Source: UBA6918 sp040754425
Lineage (GTDB): Bacteria; Pseudomonadota; Gammaproteobacteria; Burkholderiales; Thiobacillaceae
NCBI GenBank assembly: GCA_040754425.1
Contig: JBFMCR010000014.1
Span: forward strand, 129,948-193,947
DNA: 64,000 bases
Reading direction: 5' to 3'
Program-made: the position numbers and the translations under genes
The notes under the pieces: generated by a model
Told to the model about the DNA's origin: nothing
Seen by the model: the letters and a program-made list of their open reading frames with translations, nothing else
The model's database searches: none
In this document: in pieces, positions 35,717 to 43,973 of the stretch
Layout of the letters: each line of letters opens with the position of its first letter
How positions within the stretch are numbered: position 1 is the stretch's first letter

Positions 35717-37359
35717 TGGAACTGCATCGTTTTCCCGGCGGCATCCATCCCGAAGAGCACAAGAAAGAGTCTTCGTCGCGCCCCATCCACGCCGCCTTCG
35801 TGCCAAAAAAACTGGTGGTGCCCATGCGCCAGCACATCGGCCAGCCGGCAAAGCCCATCGTCAGGGTTGGCGACCATGTGCTGAAAGGGCAGATGATCGC
35901 CGAGGCCGACGGCTATGTGTCGGTCGCCCTGCACGCGCCCTCGTCGGGCATCGTCACCGAAATCGGCCTGGCCAGCGTGCCGCATCCTTCGGGCCTGCCC
36001 GATCTTTGCATCACCATTGCCACCGACGGCCGCGACGAGTGGTGCGAGCGCACGCCCGTGGACTGGCGCAACACCGACCCTGCCGCACTGCGCGGCCATG
36101 TGCGCGATTTCGGCATCGCCGGCCTGGGCGGCGCGGTGTTCCCCACTTCGATCAAGCTAGACCCCGCGGGCGGTCCCGCCATTCACACGCTGATCCTGAA
36201 CGGCGGCGAGTGCGAGCCGTGGATCACCTGCGACGACCGCCTGATGCGCGAGCGCGCCGAGGACATTCTCGAAGGCGCGCGCATCATGCAGCATCTGATC
36301 GGCGCGGAAAAGCTCATCGCCGGCATCGAGGACAACAAGCCGGAAGCCATCGCTGCCATGCGCACGGCCGCACAAAAAATCGGCGTGGCAATCAAAGTCA
36401 TCGCCATGCCGACGATCTATCCGGGCGGCGGCGGCAAGCAGATCACCAAGACGCTGACCGGCCTTGACACGCCTTCGGGCGGCCGCACCACCGATGTCGG
36501 CGTGCAGGTGTTCAACGTGGGCACCAGCTACGCGCTCTCGCGCGCGCTGAACCATGGCGAGCCGCTCGTCTCGCGCATCGTCACCGTCACCGGCCACGTG
36601 CTGCGGCCGCAGAATTACGAGGTACTGATCGGCACGCCCATGAGCGAACTCCTGCTGCATGCCGGCGAGCGCGAAGGCCTCACCGGCATCATCATGGGCG
36701 GCCCGATGATGGGCTTCGACGTCCCCGCCATGGACGTGCCGGTGGTCAAGGCCAGCAACTGCGTACTGGCGAAATCGAAGGAGCTGTTCCCGCCCAGGCC
36801 GCCGGAGATGCCCTGCATCCGCTGCACCCAGTGCGTGCCCGTGTGCCCGGCCGAACTCCAGCCGCAGCAGCTTTACTGGTTCGCGCGCGCCAAGGACCTC
36901 GGCCGCGCGCAGGAATACCACCTGTTCGACTGCATCGAATGCGGCTGCTGCAGCTATGTGTGTCCAAGCCACATTCCGCTGGTGGACTACTATCGCTTCG
37001 CCAAGAGCGAAATCTGGGCGCGCGAGAAGGAAAAGCGCCTGGCCGATACCGCGCGCGAGCGCCACGAGTTCCGCTTATTTCGCCTCGAACGCGAGAAGAA
37101 GGAAAAAGCCGAGCGTCTCGCCGCCAAGGCAGCCACCAAGAAGGCCGAGGCCCCGGTGCTGAGCAAGGAAGAGCAGGACGCCAAGAAGAAGCTGATCCAG
37201 GAAGCGCTCGCCCGCGCGCAGGCCAGGAAGGCCACGGTCACGCCGAAGAACACCGACAACCTGCCGCCCGAGAAGCAGGCGGAGATCGCCGAGATCGAGG
37301 CGCGGCGGGCTAAAATCCGCGAGATCGCCAACCAGCCGGTGGAACCGGAAAAACCCTGA
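35716..37359 (+). CDS. rsxC: Electron transport complex subunit RsxC/RnfC
   Basis: 547 residues from the ATG at 35716 (MELHRFPGGIHPEEHK), which overlaps the rsxB stop. The FMN/NADH-binding region includes LNGGECEPWITCDDRLM, and two [4Fe-4S] motifs follow: CIRCTQCVPVCP and CIECGCCSYVCPS. The C-terminal tail of about 100 residues is Lys/Glu/Ala-rich and likely coiled, as in enterobacterial RsxC but shorter. It is peripheral at the membrane and is the likely NADH site. Confidence 0.95.
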   Translation: MELHRFPGGIHPEEHKKESSSRPIHAAFVPKKLVVPMRQHIGQPAKPIVRVGDHVLKGQMIAEADGYVSVALHAPSSGIVTEIGLASVPHPSGLPDLCITIATDGRDEWCERTPVDWRNTDPAALRGHVRDFGIAGLGGAVFPTSIKLDPAGGPAIHTLILNGGECEPWITCDDRLMRERAEDILEGARIMQHLIGAEKLIAGIEDNKPEAIAAMRTAAQKIGVAIKVIAMPTIYPGGGGKQITKTLTGLDTPSGGRTTDVGVQVFNVGTSYALSRALNHGEPLVSRIVTVTGHVLRPQNYEVLIGTPMSELLLHAGEREGLTGIIMGGPMMGFDVPAMDVPVVKASNCVLAKSKELFPPRPPEMPCIRCTQCVPVCPAELQPQQLYWFARAKDLGRAQEYHLFDCIECGCCSYVCPSHIPLVDYYRFAKSEIWAREKEKRLADTARERHEFRLFRLEREKKEKAERLAAKAATKKAEAPVLSKEEQDAKKKLIQEALARAQARKATVTPKNTDNLPPEKQAEIAEIEARRAKIREIANQPVEPEKP

Positions 37360-37361
37360 AC

Positions 37362-38390
37362 ATGACCGCTTCAGCCCACATCCTGGAAAAGAACAGCGTC
37401 AGCCGCGTGATGCTGCTGGTGCTGGCCTGCCTGCTGCCCGGCGTGCTGGCCTATGCCTGGCAGTTCGGCTGGGGCATCGTCATCAACCTGGCGTGGGCCT
37501 CGGTTCTGGCGCTGGCGCTGGAAGCGCTCGCCCTCGGGTTGCGCAGCTATCCGCTCAAGCCTTTTCTTGCCGACGGCAGCGCACTCGTCACCGCCTGGCT
37601 GCTGGCGCTGTCGCTGCCGCCGCTCGCGCCCTGGTGGCTCACGCTGGTGGGCATGATCTTCGCCATCGGCGTGGCCAAGCATCTGTACGGGGGGCTGGGG
37701 CAGAACATTTTCAACCCGGCCATGGTCGGCTTCGCCGTGCTCATCATTTCCTTCCCGGCGCAGATGACGCAATGGTCGGCGCCGCTTGTCCTGGCATCGC
37801 ATCCGCTGACGTTCGGCGAAAGCCTTGCCTTCATATTCGGCGGCGGCCTGCCTGCCGGCGTCACGATCGATGCCGTGGTCACGGCCACGCCGCTCGACAC
37901 CGTGCGCACGGGTCTCCTGCAGCAGCACACACTGGACGAAATTCGCGCCGCCAGTTCCATTTTTGGCAGCATCGGCGGCGTCGGCGGCGAATGGGTGGCA
38001 GCCGGCTATCTCGTCGGCGGCATCGCGCTGTGGGCGCTGCGCATCGTGCCCTGGCAGGTGCCGGCGGCCTTCCTCGCCGGCATCTGGCTTACCGCCGGCT
38101 TTCTGCACTGGGCCGACGTCGGCCGCTACGCCGCTCCGTGGTTCCAGATCGCCTCGCCGAGCGCGATGCTGGGCGCGTTCTTCATCGCCACCGACCCGGT
38201 GTCGGGCGCGACCACGCCGCGCGGCCGGCTGATTTTCGGCCTGGGTGCAGGATTCCTTACCGTCATCATCCGCGTCTTCGGCGGCTATCCGGACGGCGTG
38301 GCCTTCGCCATCCTGCTCATGAACCTGTGTGTACCGCTGATCGACGCCTGGACCCGGCCGCCGGTGTTCGGCGAGGCGAAGAAGAAATGA
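37362..38390 (+). CDS. rsxD: Electron transport complex subunit RsxD/RnfD
   Basis: 342 residues with about nine membrane helices. The covalent-FMN threonine lies in DPVSGATTPRGRL. NIFNPAMVGFAVLIISFP is family-typical. It begins 2 bp after rsxC, and its stop overlaps the rsxG start (ATGA). Confidence 0.94.
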   Translation: MTASAHILEKNSVSRVMLLVLACLLPGVLAYAWQFGWGIVINLAWASVLALALEALALGLRSYPLKPFLADGSALVTAWLLALSLPPLAPWWLTLVGMIFAIGVAKHLYGGLGQNIFNPAMVGFAVLIISFPAQMTQWSAPLVLASHPLTFGESLAFIFGGGLPAGVTIDAVVTATPLDTVRTGLLQQHTLDEIRAASSIFGSIGGVGGEWVAAGYLVGGIALWALRIVPWQVPAAFLAGIWLTAGFLHWADVGRYAAPWFQIASPSAMLGAFFIATDPVSGATTPRGRLIFGLGAGFLTVIIRVFGGYPDGVAFAILLMNLCVPLIDAWTRPPVFGEAKKK

Positions 38391-39025
38391 ATGCGATCCT
38401 GCAGAACGCCCTGCGCACGAGCACCATCCTGTTCCTGTTCGCGCTCGTCGGCACGGCACTGCTCGCCTACACCTACCGCCAGACCCACCCCGTCATCGAG
38501 AAAAGCGCGCAGGAGGAAAAACTCGCGCTCATCAACCAGGTTTTGCCGAAAGGTCTGTACGACAACGACCTGCTCGCCGCCTGGCGCGAACTTCCGCCCT
38601 CCCCTTTGCTCGGCACGCGCAGGCCTTCGGGCATGTGGCTTGCCACGCGTGACGGCCGACCCGCCGGCGTGGTGCTGGAGGCCGTGGCGCCCGAAGGCTA
38701 TAGCGGCGACATCCATCTCCTCATCGGCATCGATGCCACCGGCGTTCTGACGGGCGTGCGCGTCACGCAGCACAAGGAAACGCCCGGGCTCGGCGATTAC
38801 ATCCAGCTTGCGAAAAGCGACTGGATCCTGCAGTTTACCGGCAAGTCCTACGACCCCGACCGCGACAGCCGCTGGAAGGTGAAAAAGGACGGCGGCGAGT
38901 TCGATTCGCGCGCGGGCGCCACCATCACGCCCCGCGCCATCGTCAAGGCCGTGCGTGAAGCGCTAAAATATTTTCAGTTGCATCGCGAAACGCTTTTGCA
39001 GCCCATCGAAGCCTCGAAACCATGA
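38387..39025 (+). CDS. rsxG: Electron transport complex subunit RsxG/RnfG
   Basis: 212 residues: one N-terminal helix and a periplasmic FMN-binding domain. The flavinylation motif reads RAGATITPRAIV, with Ala where Ser/Thr is usual before GAT; the acceptor Thr is kept. VTQHKETPGLGDYIQ is a family segment. The start ATG AAT GCG at 38387 was chosen because a second ATG 4 nt later is in another frame. It overlaps rsxD and rsxE by 4 nt each. Confidence 0.93.
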   Translation: MNAILQNALRTSTILFLFALVGTALLAYTYRQTHPVIEKSAQEEKLALINQVLPKGLYDNDLLAAWRELPPSPLLGTRRPSGMWLATRDGRPAGVVLEAVAPEGYSGDIHLLIGIDATGVLTGVRVTQHKETPGLGDYIQLAKSDWILQFTGKSYDPDRDSRWKVKKDGGEFDSRAGATITPRAIVKAVREALKYFQLHRETLLQPIEASKP

Positions 39026-39714
39026 TCACGAAACAGGAACTCTCCACCCTCGCCCACAACGGGCTGTGGAAGCAGAACCCCGGCGTCGTCCAGTTGCTGG
39101 GGCTGTGCCCGTTGCTCGCCATCAGCAACAACGTGGTCAATGCCCTCTCGCTCGGCCTTGCCACCGTCTTCGTCATGGCCGCTTCCAGCCTGGCGGTATC
39201 GGGCGTGCGCAATTTCGTGCCGCACGAAATCCGCATTCCGGTGTTCATCCTCATCATCGCCGCGCTGGTCACCATCATCGACCTGGCCATGAACGCCTTC
39301 GCCCATCCGCTCTACCTGGTGCTGGGCATCTTCATTCCGCTCATCACCACCAACTGCATCGTGCTGGCGCGTGCCGATGCCTACGCTTCCAAGAACCATC
39401 CGCTCCTCAGCGCGTTCGACGGCGCCCTAATGGGCATCGGCCTGACCCTGGTGCTGGTGGTGCTGGGGGGCCTGCGCGAAGTCGCCGGCCAGGGCACCCT
39501 GCTGTCCGGCATCGACCTCGCGCTGGGGCCGGCAGCGAAGGACTGGGTCATCACCGTGCTGCCGGACTACAAGGGCTTCCTGCTCGCCATCCTGCCGCCG
39601 GGCGCATTCATCGGCCTGGGCCTTTTGATCGCCGGGCGCAACTGGCTGGATGCGCGTGCCCAGCGGCATGCGCAACGCGCCGCCAAAACCGCGGCATCCG
39701 CGCAGCCGGCATGA
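39022..39714 (+). CDS. rsxE: Electron transport complex subunit RsxE/RnfE
   Basis: 230 residues, six membrane helices, homologous to RsxA with the inverted-topology partner motifs GLCPLLAISNNVVNALSLG and LITTNCIVLARADAYASK. It completes the intramembrane electron path with RsxA. Its stop overlaps the start of a 47-residue gene. Confidence 0.95.
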   Translation: MITKQELSTLAHNGLWKQNPGVVQLLGLCPLLAISNNVVNALSLGLATVFVMAASSLAVSGVRNFVPHEIRIPVFILIIAALVTIIDLAMNAFAHPLYLVLGIFIPLITTNCIVLARADAYASKNHPLLSAFDGALMGIGLTLVLVVLGGLREVAGQGTLLSGIDLALGPAAKDWVITVLPDYKGFLLAILPPGAFIGLGLLIAGRNWLDARAQRHAQRAAKTAASAQPA

Positions 39715-39854
39715 AAATCCGCGGCAAGGCGCCGCGCAACCCGCTGGTCGTGCTGGTCAGGCAGCGCAAGGCCGGTTCGCATGCGCCCACAACCAAGGTG
39801 AAGCGGCTGCGTGAAAAACAGAAACTGCATAAAACGCTAAAGCGCGGACAATGA
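39711..39854 (+). CDS. Small basic protein at the end of the rsx operon
   Basis: 47 residues: MKIRGKAPRNPLVVLVRQ followed by a Lys/Arg-rich tail (KRLREKQKLHKTLKRGQ). The ATG overlaps the rsxE stop codon (ATGA), so translation is likely coupled. I do not recognise a family. The high charge suggests RNA or nucleic-acid binding, or a ribosome-associated role. A nested hairpin repeat follows before nth. Confidence 0.6.
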   Translation: MKIRGKAPRNPLVVLVRQRKAGSHAPTTKVKRLREKQKLHKTLKRGQ

Positions 39855-39868
39855 GAAGAAACGTTCTG

Positions 39869-40020
39869 AACAAGGAGGACATGAGGACAGGAGTAAACCT
39901 TGTCGACCGCGGAGTTCGCGGAGGACGCGGAGTTTTCGTCAATCATTCCTCTGCGAACTCGGCGGTCAGTTTTTAAATTTTGTTTGTTGGCTTTTCCTCT
40001 TGTCCTCATGTCCTCTTTGT
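39869..40020. repeat. Intergenic hairpin repeat, GGAGGACA type, with a second palindrome in its loop
   Basis: Outer left arm AACAAGGAGGACATGAGGAC and right arm CCTCATGTCCTCTTTGT. The core GGAGTAAACC is the same as that of the 62832-62900 copy read on the minus strand. The loop is expanded by a separate palindrome at 39905-39967. Confidence 0.85.
39905..39967. repeat. Nested palindrome inside the hairpin repeat
   Basis: GACCGCGGAGTTCGCGGAGG and CCTCTGCGAACTCGGCGGTC pair with few mismatches around GACGCGGAGTTTTCGTCAATC. It splits the loop of the surrounding GGAGGACA repeat, so it arrived later. Confidence 0.8.
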
Positions 40021-40043
40021 AAAAACCTTTCCGCCCCGAATCC

Positions 40044-40679
40044 ATGAACGCCGCCAAGCGCGCAGAAATCTTCCGCCGTCTGCAGGCCATCGACCCGCAT
40101 CCTGCGACCGAACTCGAATACAAGACGCCCTTCGAGTTGCTGGTGGCGGTGGTGCTGTCGGCGCAGGCCACCGACAAGGGCGTGAATCTCGCCACGCGCC
40201 GGCTGTTTCCTGTGGCCAACACGCCGCAAAAGATTCTCGCCCTGGGCGAGGAAGGTCTGCGCGAATACATCAAGACCATCGGCCTCTACCAGAGCAAGGC
40301 GAAGCACATCATCCAGACCTGCAGGATTCTCATCGACGAGCACGGCGGCAAAGTGCCGTCCACGCGCGAGGAACTGGAAAAGCTCCCGGGCGTGGGGCGC
40401 AAGACCGCCAACGTCATTCTCAACGTGGCTTTCGGCCAGCCGACCATTGCGGTGGATACCCACATCTTCCGCGTGGCCAACCGCACCGGCCTTGCGCCCG
40501 GCAAGACCCCGCTGGAAGTGGAAAAGAAGCTGCTCAAGGTCGTCCCTGCGGAATTCATGCAGCACGCGCACCATTGGCTGATCCTGCACGGCCGCTATAC
40601 CTGCACCGCGCGCAAGCCGAAATGCCGCGAGTGCGTGATCGCCGACCTGTGCGAATACAAGCACAAGAATTTGGGCTGA
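40044..40679 (+). CDS. nth: Endonuclease III
   Basis: DNA glycosylase/AP lyase for oxidised pyrimidines. It has 211 residues. The helix-hairpin-helix LPGVGRKTANVILN with its catalytic Lys, the Asp in VDTHIFRVANR, and the C-terminal [4Fe-4S] loop CTARKPKCRECVIADLC are all present. rsxABCDGE-nth is the E. coli gene order as well. Confidence 0.97.
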   Translation: MNAAKRAEIFRRLQAIDPHPATELEYKTPFELLVAVVLSAQATDKGVNLATRRLFPVANTPQKILALGEEGLREYIKTIGLYQSKAKHIIQTCRILIDEHGGKVPSTREELEKLPGVGRKTANVILNVAFGQPTIAVDTHIFRVANRTGLAPGKTPLEVEKKLLKVVPAEFMQHAHHWLILHGRYTCTARKPKCRECVIADLCEYKHKNLG

Positions 40680-40690
40680 GGATATCCCGC

Positions 40691-41122
40691 ATGTTCAATC
40701 CGAGCCGCGACCAGGTGCGCCGGTTTTTCTTCGGCGTGTGGGCGAAACACAAGAACCGGCAGCCGATGGAAGGCGCCGAAACGCTGGCGCTGCCGATCCT
40801 CATGCAGCACCCGGAATACCATGCCATGCTGGAGCGGCCCGAGCGTTATCTCGACCGCGACTATCCGCCGGAATTCGGCGAAACCAATCCCTTTCTGCAT
40901 CTGTCCATGCATCTTTCCCTGGCAGAGCAGGCTTCCATCGACCAGCCGCCCGGCATCCGCGAGCGGCTCGACCACCTTGCCGCGAGGCTGGGCGACCGCA
41001 TGCAGGCCGAGCACGCCGCCATGGACTGCCTGGCGGAAATGATCTGGCAGGCACAGCGCTACGGTACTGCCTACGATGCCGCCCTCTATCTCGACTGCCT
41101 CGACGCAAAAATCGGTGGCTGA
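40691..41122 (+). CDS. DUF1841 family protein
   Basis: 143 residues from the ATG at 40691 (MFNPSRDQVRRFFFGVWAKH). The family is found mainly in beta- and gammaproteobacteria, and no function is established. NPFLHLSMHLSLAEQASIDQ contains spaced histidines that might bind metal. No signal or membrane segment. It starts 11 bp after nth and ends at a strong bidirectional terminator. Confidence 0.87.
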   Translation: MFNPSRDQVRRFFFGVWAKHKNRQPMEGAETLALPILMQHPEYHAMLERPERYLDRDYPPEFGETNPFLHLSMHLSLAEQASIDQPPGIRERLDHLAARLGDRMQAEHAAMDCLAEMIWQAQRYGTAYDAALYLDCLDAKIGG

Positions 41123-41154
41123 ACAAAAACGGCCGGGATGACCGGCCGTTTTGT
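41123..41154. terminator. Bidirectional intrinsic terminator
   Basis: ACAAAAACGGCCGG and CCGGCCGTTTTGT form a 13-bp stem with a 5-nt loop. A/T-runs on both sides suit termination of the DUF1841 gene and of the convergent cytochrome genes. Confidence 0.85.
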
Positions 41155-41171
41155 CTGCGCATCGGCACTAT

Positions 41172-41498
41172 TCAGTACTTCTGGCTCAATCCTTTCTGCT
41201 TCGCAAAAAAGGCTGCCAGATCCCGCATGTCCTGATCGGAAAGGCCGGCGACCTGACCGTTCATGATCGGGTTCTTGCGTTTGCCGGTCTTGTAGTCCTT
41301 CAGCGAATGATAAAGGTAGTCCTCGTACTGGCCCGCGAGCTTGGGGAACATGGCCGTCGGGCTGTTGCCGTCGGCGCCATGGCAGCCGGCGCAAACCGCG
41401 GACTTGGCCTTGCCCGCTTCGGCATTGCCCCCGGCCTGCGCCGGCGCGCCCACAACCATCGTTAAGGAAAGCGCCAGCAGCGTAATCGTCTTGTTCAT
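41172..41498 (-). CDS. Small mono-haem cytochrome c (class I)
   Basis: 108 residues with a signal peptide cleaved after PAQAGG. One haem motif CAGCH lies near residue 37, and the axial Met is probably in NPIMNGQVAGLSDQDM. It resembles c4/c5-type small periplasmic electron carriers. It lies 21 bp after a second similar cytochrome gene; the two are about half-alike and probably arose by duplication. Partner oxidase or reductase is not encoded nearby. Confidence 0.88.
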   Translation of the reverse strand: MNKTITLLALSLTMVVGAPAQAGGNAEAGKAKSAVCAGCHGADGNSPTAMFPKLAGQYEDYLYHSLKDYKTGKRKNPIMNGQVAGLSDQDMRDLAAFFAKQKGLSQKY

Positions 41499-41519
41499 GC
41501 CTGATCTCCTCCCTTTCGA

Positions 41520-41858
41520 TTATTTGCTCGGTCCGCTGTAGGACGAGGCGTAGTAGGCGGCGAGGTTCTGCATGTCCTCTTCGCTGAGGCTCGCGGCGAT
41601 GGCCCTCATGCTGGGATGGCTGCGCTCGCCCGATCGATAAGCCTTGAGGGCGGCAACGATGTAGTCCTCGTGCTGCCCCCCCAGCTTGGGTACGCGGTAG
41701 GTGGCGGGATAAGCCGTTTTCCAGCCGGGAATGCCATGGCAACCGGCGCACATCGAGTTCTTGTCGCGTCCCTTTACGGGATCGCCACCTGCCTGGAGCG
41801 GCAGGCTTAGCGCACAAGCGAGCGCTGCGACTACTGTCGTGATAAGTGTTGCTTTCAT
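41520..41858 (-). CDS. Small mono-haem cytochrome c (class I)
   Basis: 112 residues with a signal peptide (MKATLITTVVAALACALSLP). The haem motif is MCAGCHG, and the axial Met is likely in HPSMRAIAASLSEEDM. QHEDYIVAALKAYRSGERSH parallels the neighbour cytochrome. It is divergent from the SulP gene across 178 bp, where a minus-strand TATAAA-like -10 is visible. Confidence 0.88.
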   Translation of the reverse strand: MKATLITTVVAALACALSLPLQAGGDPVKGRDKNSMCAGCHGIPGWKTAYPATYRVPKLGGQHEDYIVAALKAYRSGERSHPSMRAIAASLSEEDMQNLAAYYASSYSGPSK

Positions 41859-42036
41859 CTTCCTCTCTCTTTGGTGGTTTGGTGGGTGTTATGGTTTTTT
41901 CAAGGCTTACCCCTTATATTTATACCTTGATTTACCGGGCATTTTATGTCCGTGCTCCATGGCCCCGCAACCGACCCGGTACGATAATGCCACCCCCCGT
42001 GCACAAAATTACCTTATTGGCGCCCGAGAATAACTT

Positions 42037-43845
42037 ATGCGCCTAGACGCCTCCGCCTGTCCACTCTGGCTCTACAGGCTGCTGCCTTTCCTGCGCTGGT
42101 GGCCGCAGGTCGACCGCGACAGCCTGAAGGCGGACGGCATCGCCGGACTCACCGGCGCCATCATCGTGCTGCCGCAAGCGGTGGCCTTCGCCATCATCGC
42201 CGGACTGCCGCCCGAGTACGGACTGTACGCAGCCATGGTGCCGACCGTCGTTGCCGCGCTGTTCGGCTCGAGCTGGCATCTGGTGTCCGGCCCCACCACG
42301 GCGATTTCCATCGTGGTGTTCGCCTCAGTGAGCCCGCTCGCCGAGCCCGGAAGCGCCCAGTTCATCGGGCTGGCGCTGACCCTGACCTTTCTCGCAGGCG
42401 TCTTCCAGCTCATCATGGGCTTGGCGCGCATGGGCGCGCTGGTCAATTTCATTTCGCATACCGTCATCATCGGCTTCACCGCAGGCGCCGCCATCCTCAT
42501 CGCCGCCAGCCAGATCAAGAATTTCTTCGGCCTCGACATTCCGCGCGGCGCGCATTTCCATGAGGTCCTCGGCCATGCCGCCGGACACCTCGGCGACATC
42601 CAGCCCTATGTGGCGGCAGTCGGGCTGGTGACGCTATTGAGCGGCATCGCAGCCAAACGCTTTCTGCCCAGGCTGCCTTACATGATCATTGCCCTGGTCG
42701 TCGGCAGCCTGTTTGCAGCCGCGCTCAACCACTTCCTCGGCGAGGCCGGAACCGGCATCCGTACCGTGGGCGCGCTCGATGTCGGCCTGCCGCCGCTGTC
42801 GCTGCCGGACTTTTCGCTCGCCGCCATCAAGCAGACCCTGTTCCCCGCGCTCATCATCACCATTCTTGCGCTGACCGAGGCCGTGGCCATCGCCCGCTCG
42901 ATCGCCATCAAGTCCGGGCAGAGCATAGACAGCAACCAGGAATTCGTCGGCCAGGGGCTGGCCAACATTTTCGGCAGCTTTTTCTCCGGCTATGCCAGCA
43001 GCGGCTCCTTCAACCGCAGCGGCGTGAACTACAGCGCCGGCGCCCGCACACCGCTGGCCGCAGCGTTTTCCGCGGTATTTCTGCTCGTCATCGTACTGAT
43101 GGTGGCGCCGCTCGCCGCTTACCTGCCGGTGGCCGCCATGGCCGGCGTGCTGTTCCTGGTGGCCTGGGGACTGATCGACTTCCACCACATCGCCGAGATT
43201 CTGCAGCACCACCGCAAAGAATCGATCGTGCTCGCCGTCACCTTCTTCGGCACGCTGGTGGACCTGGAAAAAGGCATTTTCCTCGGCATCATCGTCTCGC
43301 TGATTTTCTATCTGTACCGCACCTCGCGCCCCAGCATCCGCTCCATGGCGCCGCTTGCCGCCGAGAAATTCAACCCCAACCGCAAGTTCGTCGACGTCGG
43401 CCCGGACGCACCGGGCTGCCCGCAGATGGAAATGGTGCGCGTTGAGGGCTCGATCTTCTTCGGGGCAGTCGAGCACGTGAGGCAAACGCTCAAGCAGATC
43501 GACGAGTACGACCCGCAGAAGAAACACGTCATGATCTTCTCGCGGGCCGTCAATTTCATCGACCTGGCCGGCGCGGAAATGCTGGCGGCCGAAGCCAGGC
43601 GCCGGCAGCAACTGGGGGGCGGGCTTTATCTCGTCGGCGTGCAGCCCGGATTCTGCGACATGCTGCGCGAAGGCGGCCACGACGAACGAGTGGGGCGCGA
43701 AAACATCTTCGCCAACAAGGGCGAGGCCATCGCCGCGGTGTACAAACGCCTGGACAGCGAAATCTGCCGCAACTGCAGCGCGCGCATCTTCACCGAATGC
43801 GACGCGTCGCTGCCCAGCGGCGAAGCGCGGGAAGCCGGTCATTAG
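42037..43845 (+). CDS. SulP family inorganic anion transporter with STAS domain
   Basis: 602 residues: about 12 membrane helices with the SulP signature region GAIIVLPQAVAFAIIAGLPP, then a cytosolic STAS domain (about 450-560) with HVMIFSRAVNFIDLAGAEML. Members carry sulfate, bicarbonate or other anions; substrate is not decidable here. The C-terminal tail SEICRNCSARIFTECD holds three closely spaced cysteines, which could bind metal or respond to redox. No carbonic anhydrase is adjacent. Confidence 0.9.
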   Translation: MRLDASACPLWLYRLLPFLRWWPQVDRDSLKADGIAGLTGAIIVLPQAVAFAIIAGLPPEYGLYAAMVPTVVAALFGSSWHLVSGPTTAISIVVFASVSPLAEPGSAQFIGLALTLTFLAGVFQLIMGLARMGALVNFISHTVIIGFTAGAAILIAASQIKNFFGLDIPRGAHFHEVLGHAAGHLGDIQPYVAAVGLVTLLSGIAAKRFLPRLPYMIIALVVGSLFAAALNHFLGEAGTGIRTVGALDVGLPPLSLPDFSLAAIKQTLFPALIITILALTEAVAIARSIAIKSGQSIDSNQEFVGQGLANIFGSFFSGYASSGSFNRSGVNYSAGARTPLAAAFSAVFLLVIVLMVAPLAAYLPVAAMAGVLFLVAWGLIDFHHIAEILQHHRKESIVLAVTFFGTLVDLEKGIFLGIIVSLIFYLYRTSRPSIRSMAPLAAEKFNPNRKFVDVGPDAPGCPQMEMVRVEGSIFFGAVEHVRQTLKQIDEYDPQKKHVMIFSRAVNFIDLAGAEMLAAEARRRQQLGGGLYLVGVQPGFCDMLREGGHDERVGRENIFANKGEAIAAVYKRLDSEICRNCSARIFTECDASLPSGEAREAGH

Positions 43846-43973
43846 CAGATTCCGGGTCTGCCAGTCCGCTTTGCCCGCTTGGCTGCCAACCGATGAGCGG
43901 CGCCCCTGATCATTGAACCGCTGTCCCTTATGCTCTATCAATAAGCAACCAAGGCAAAAATAAAGGGGATGGG

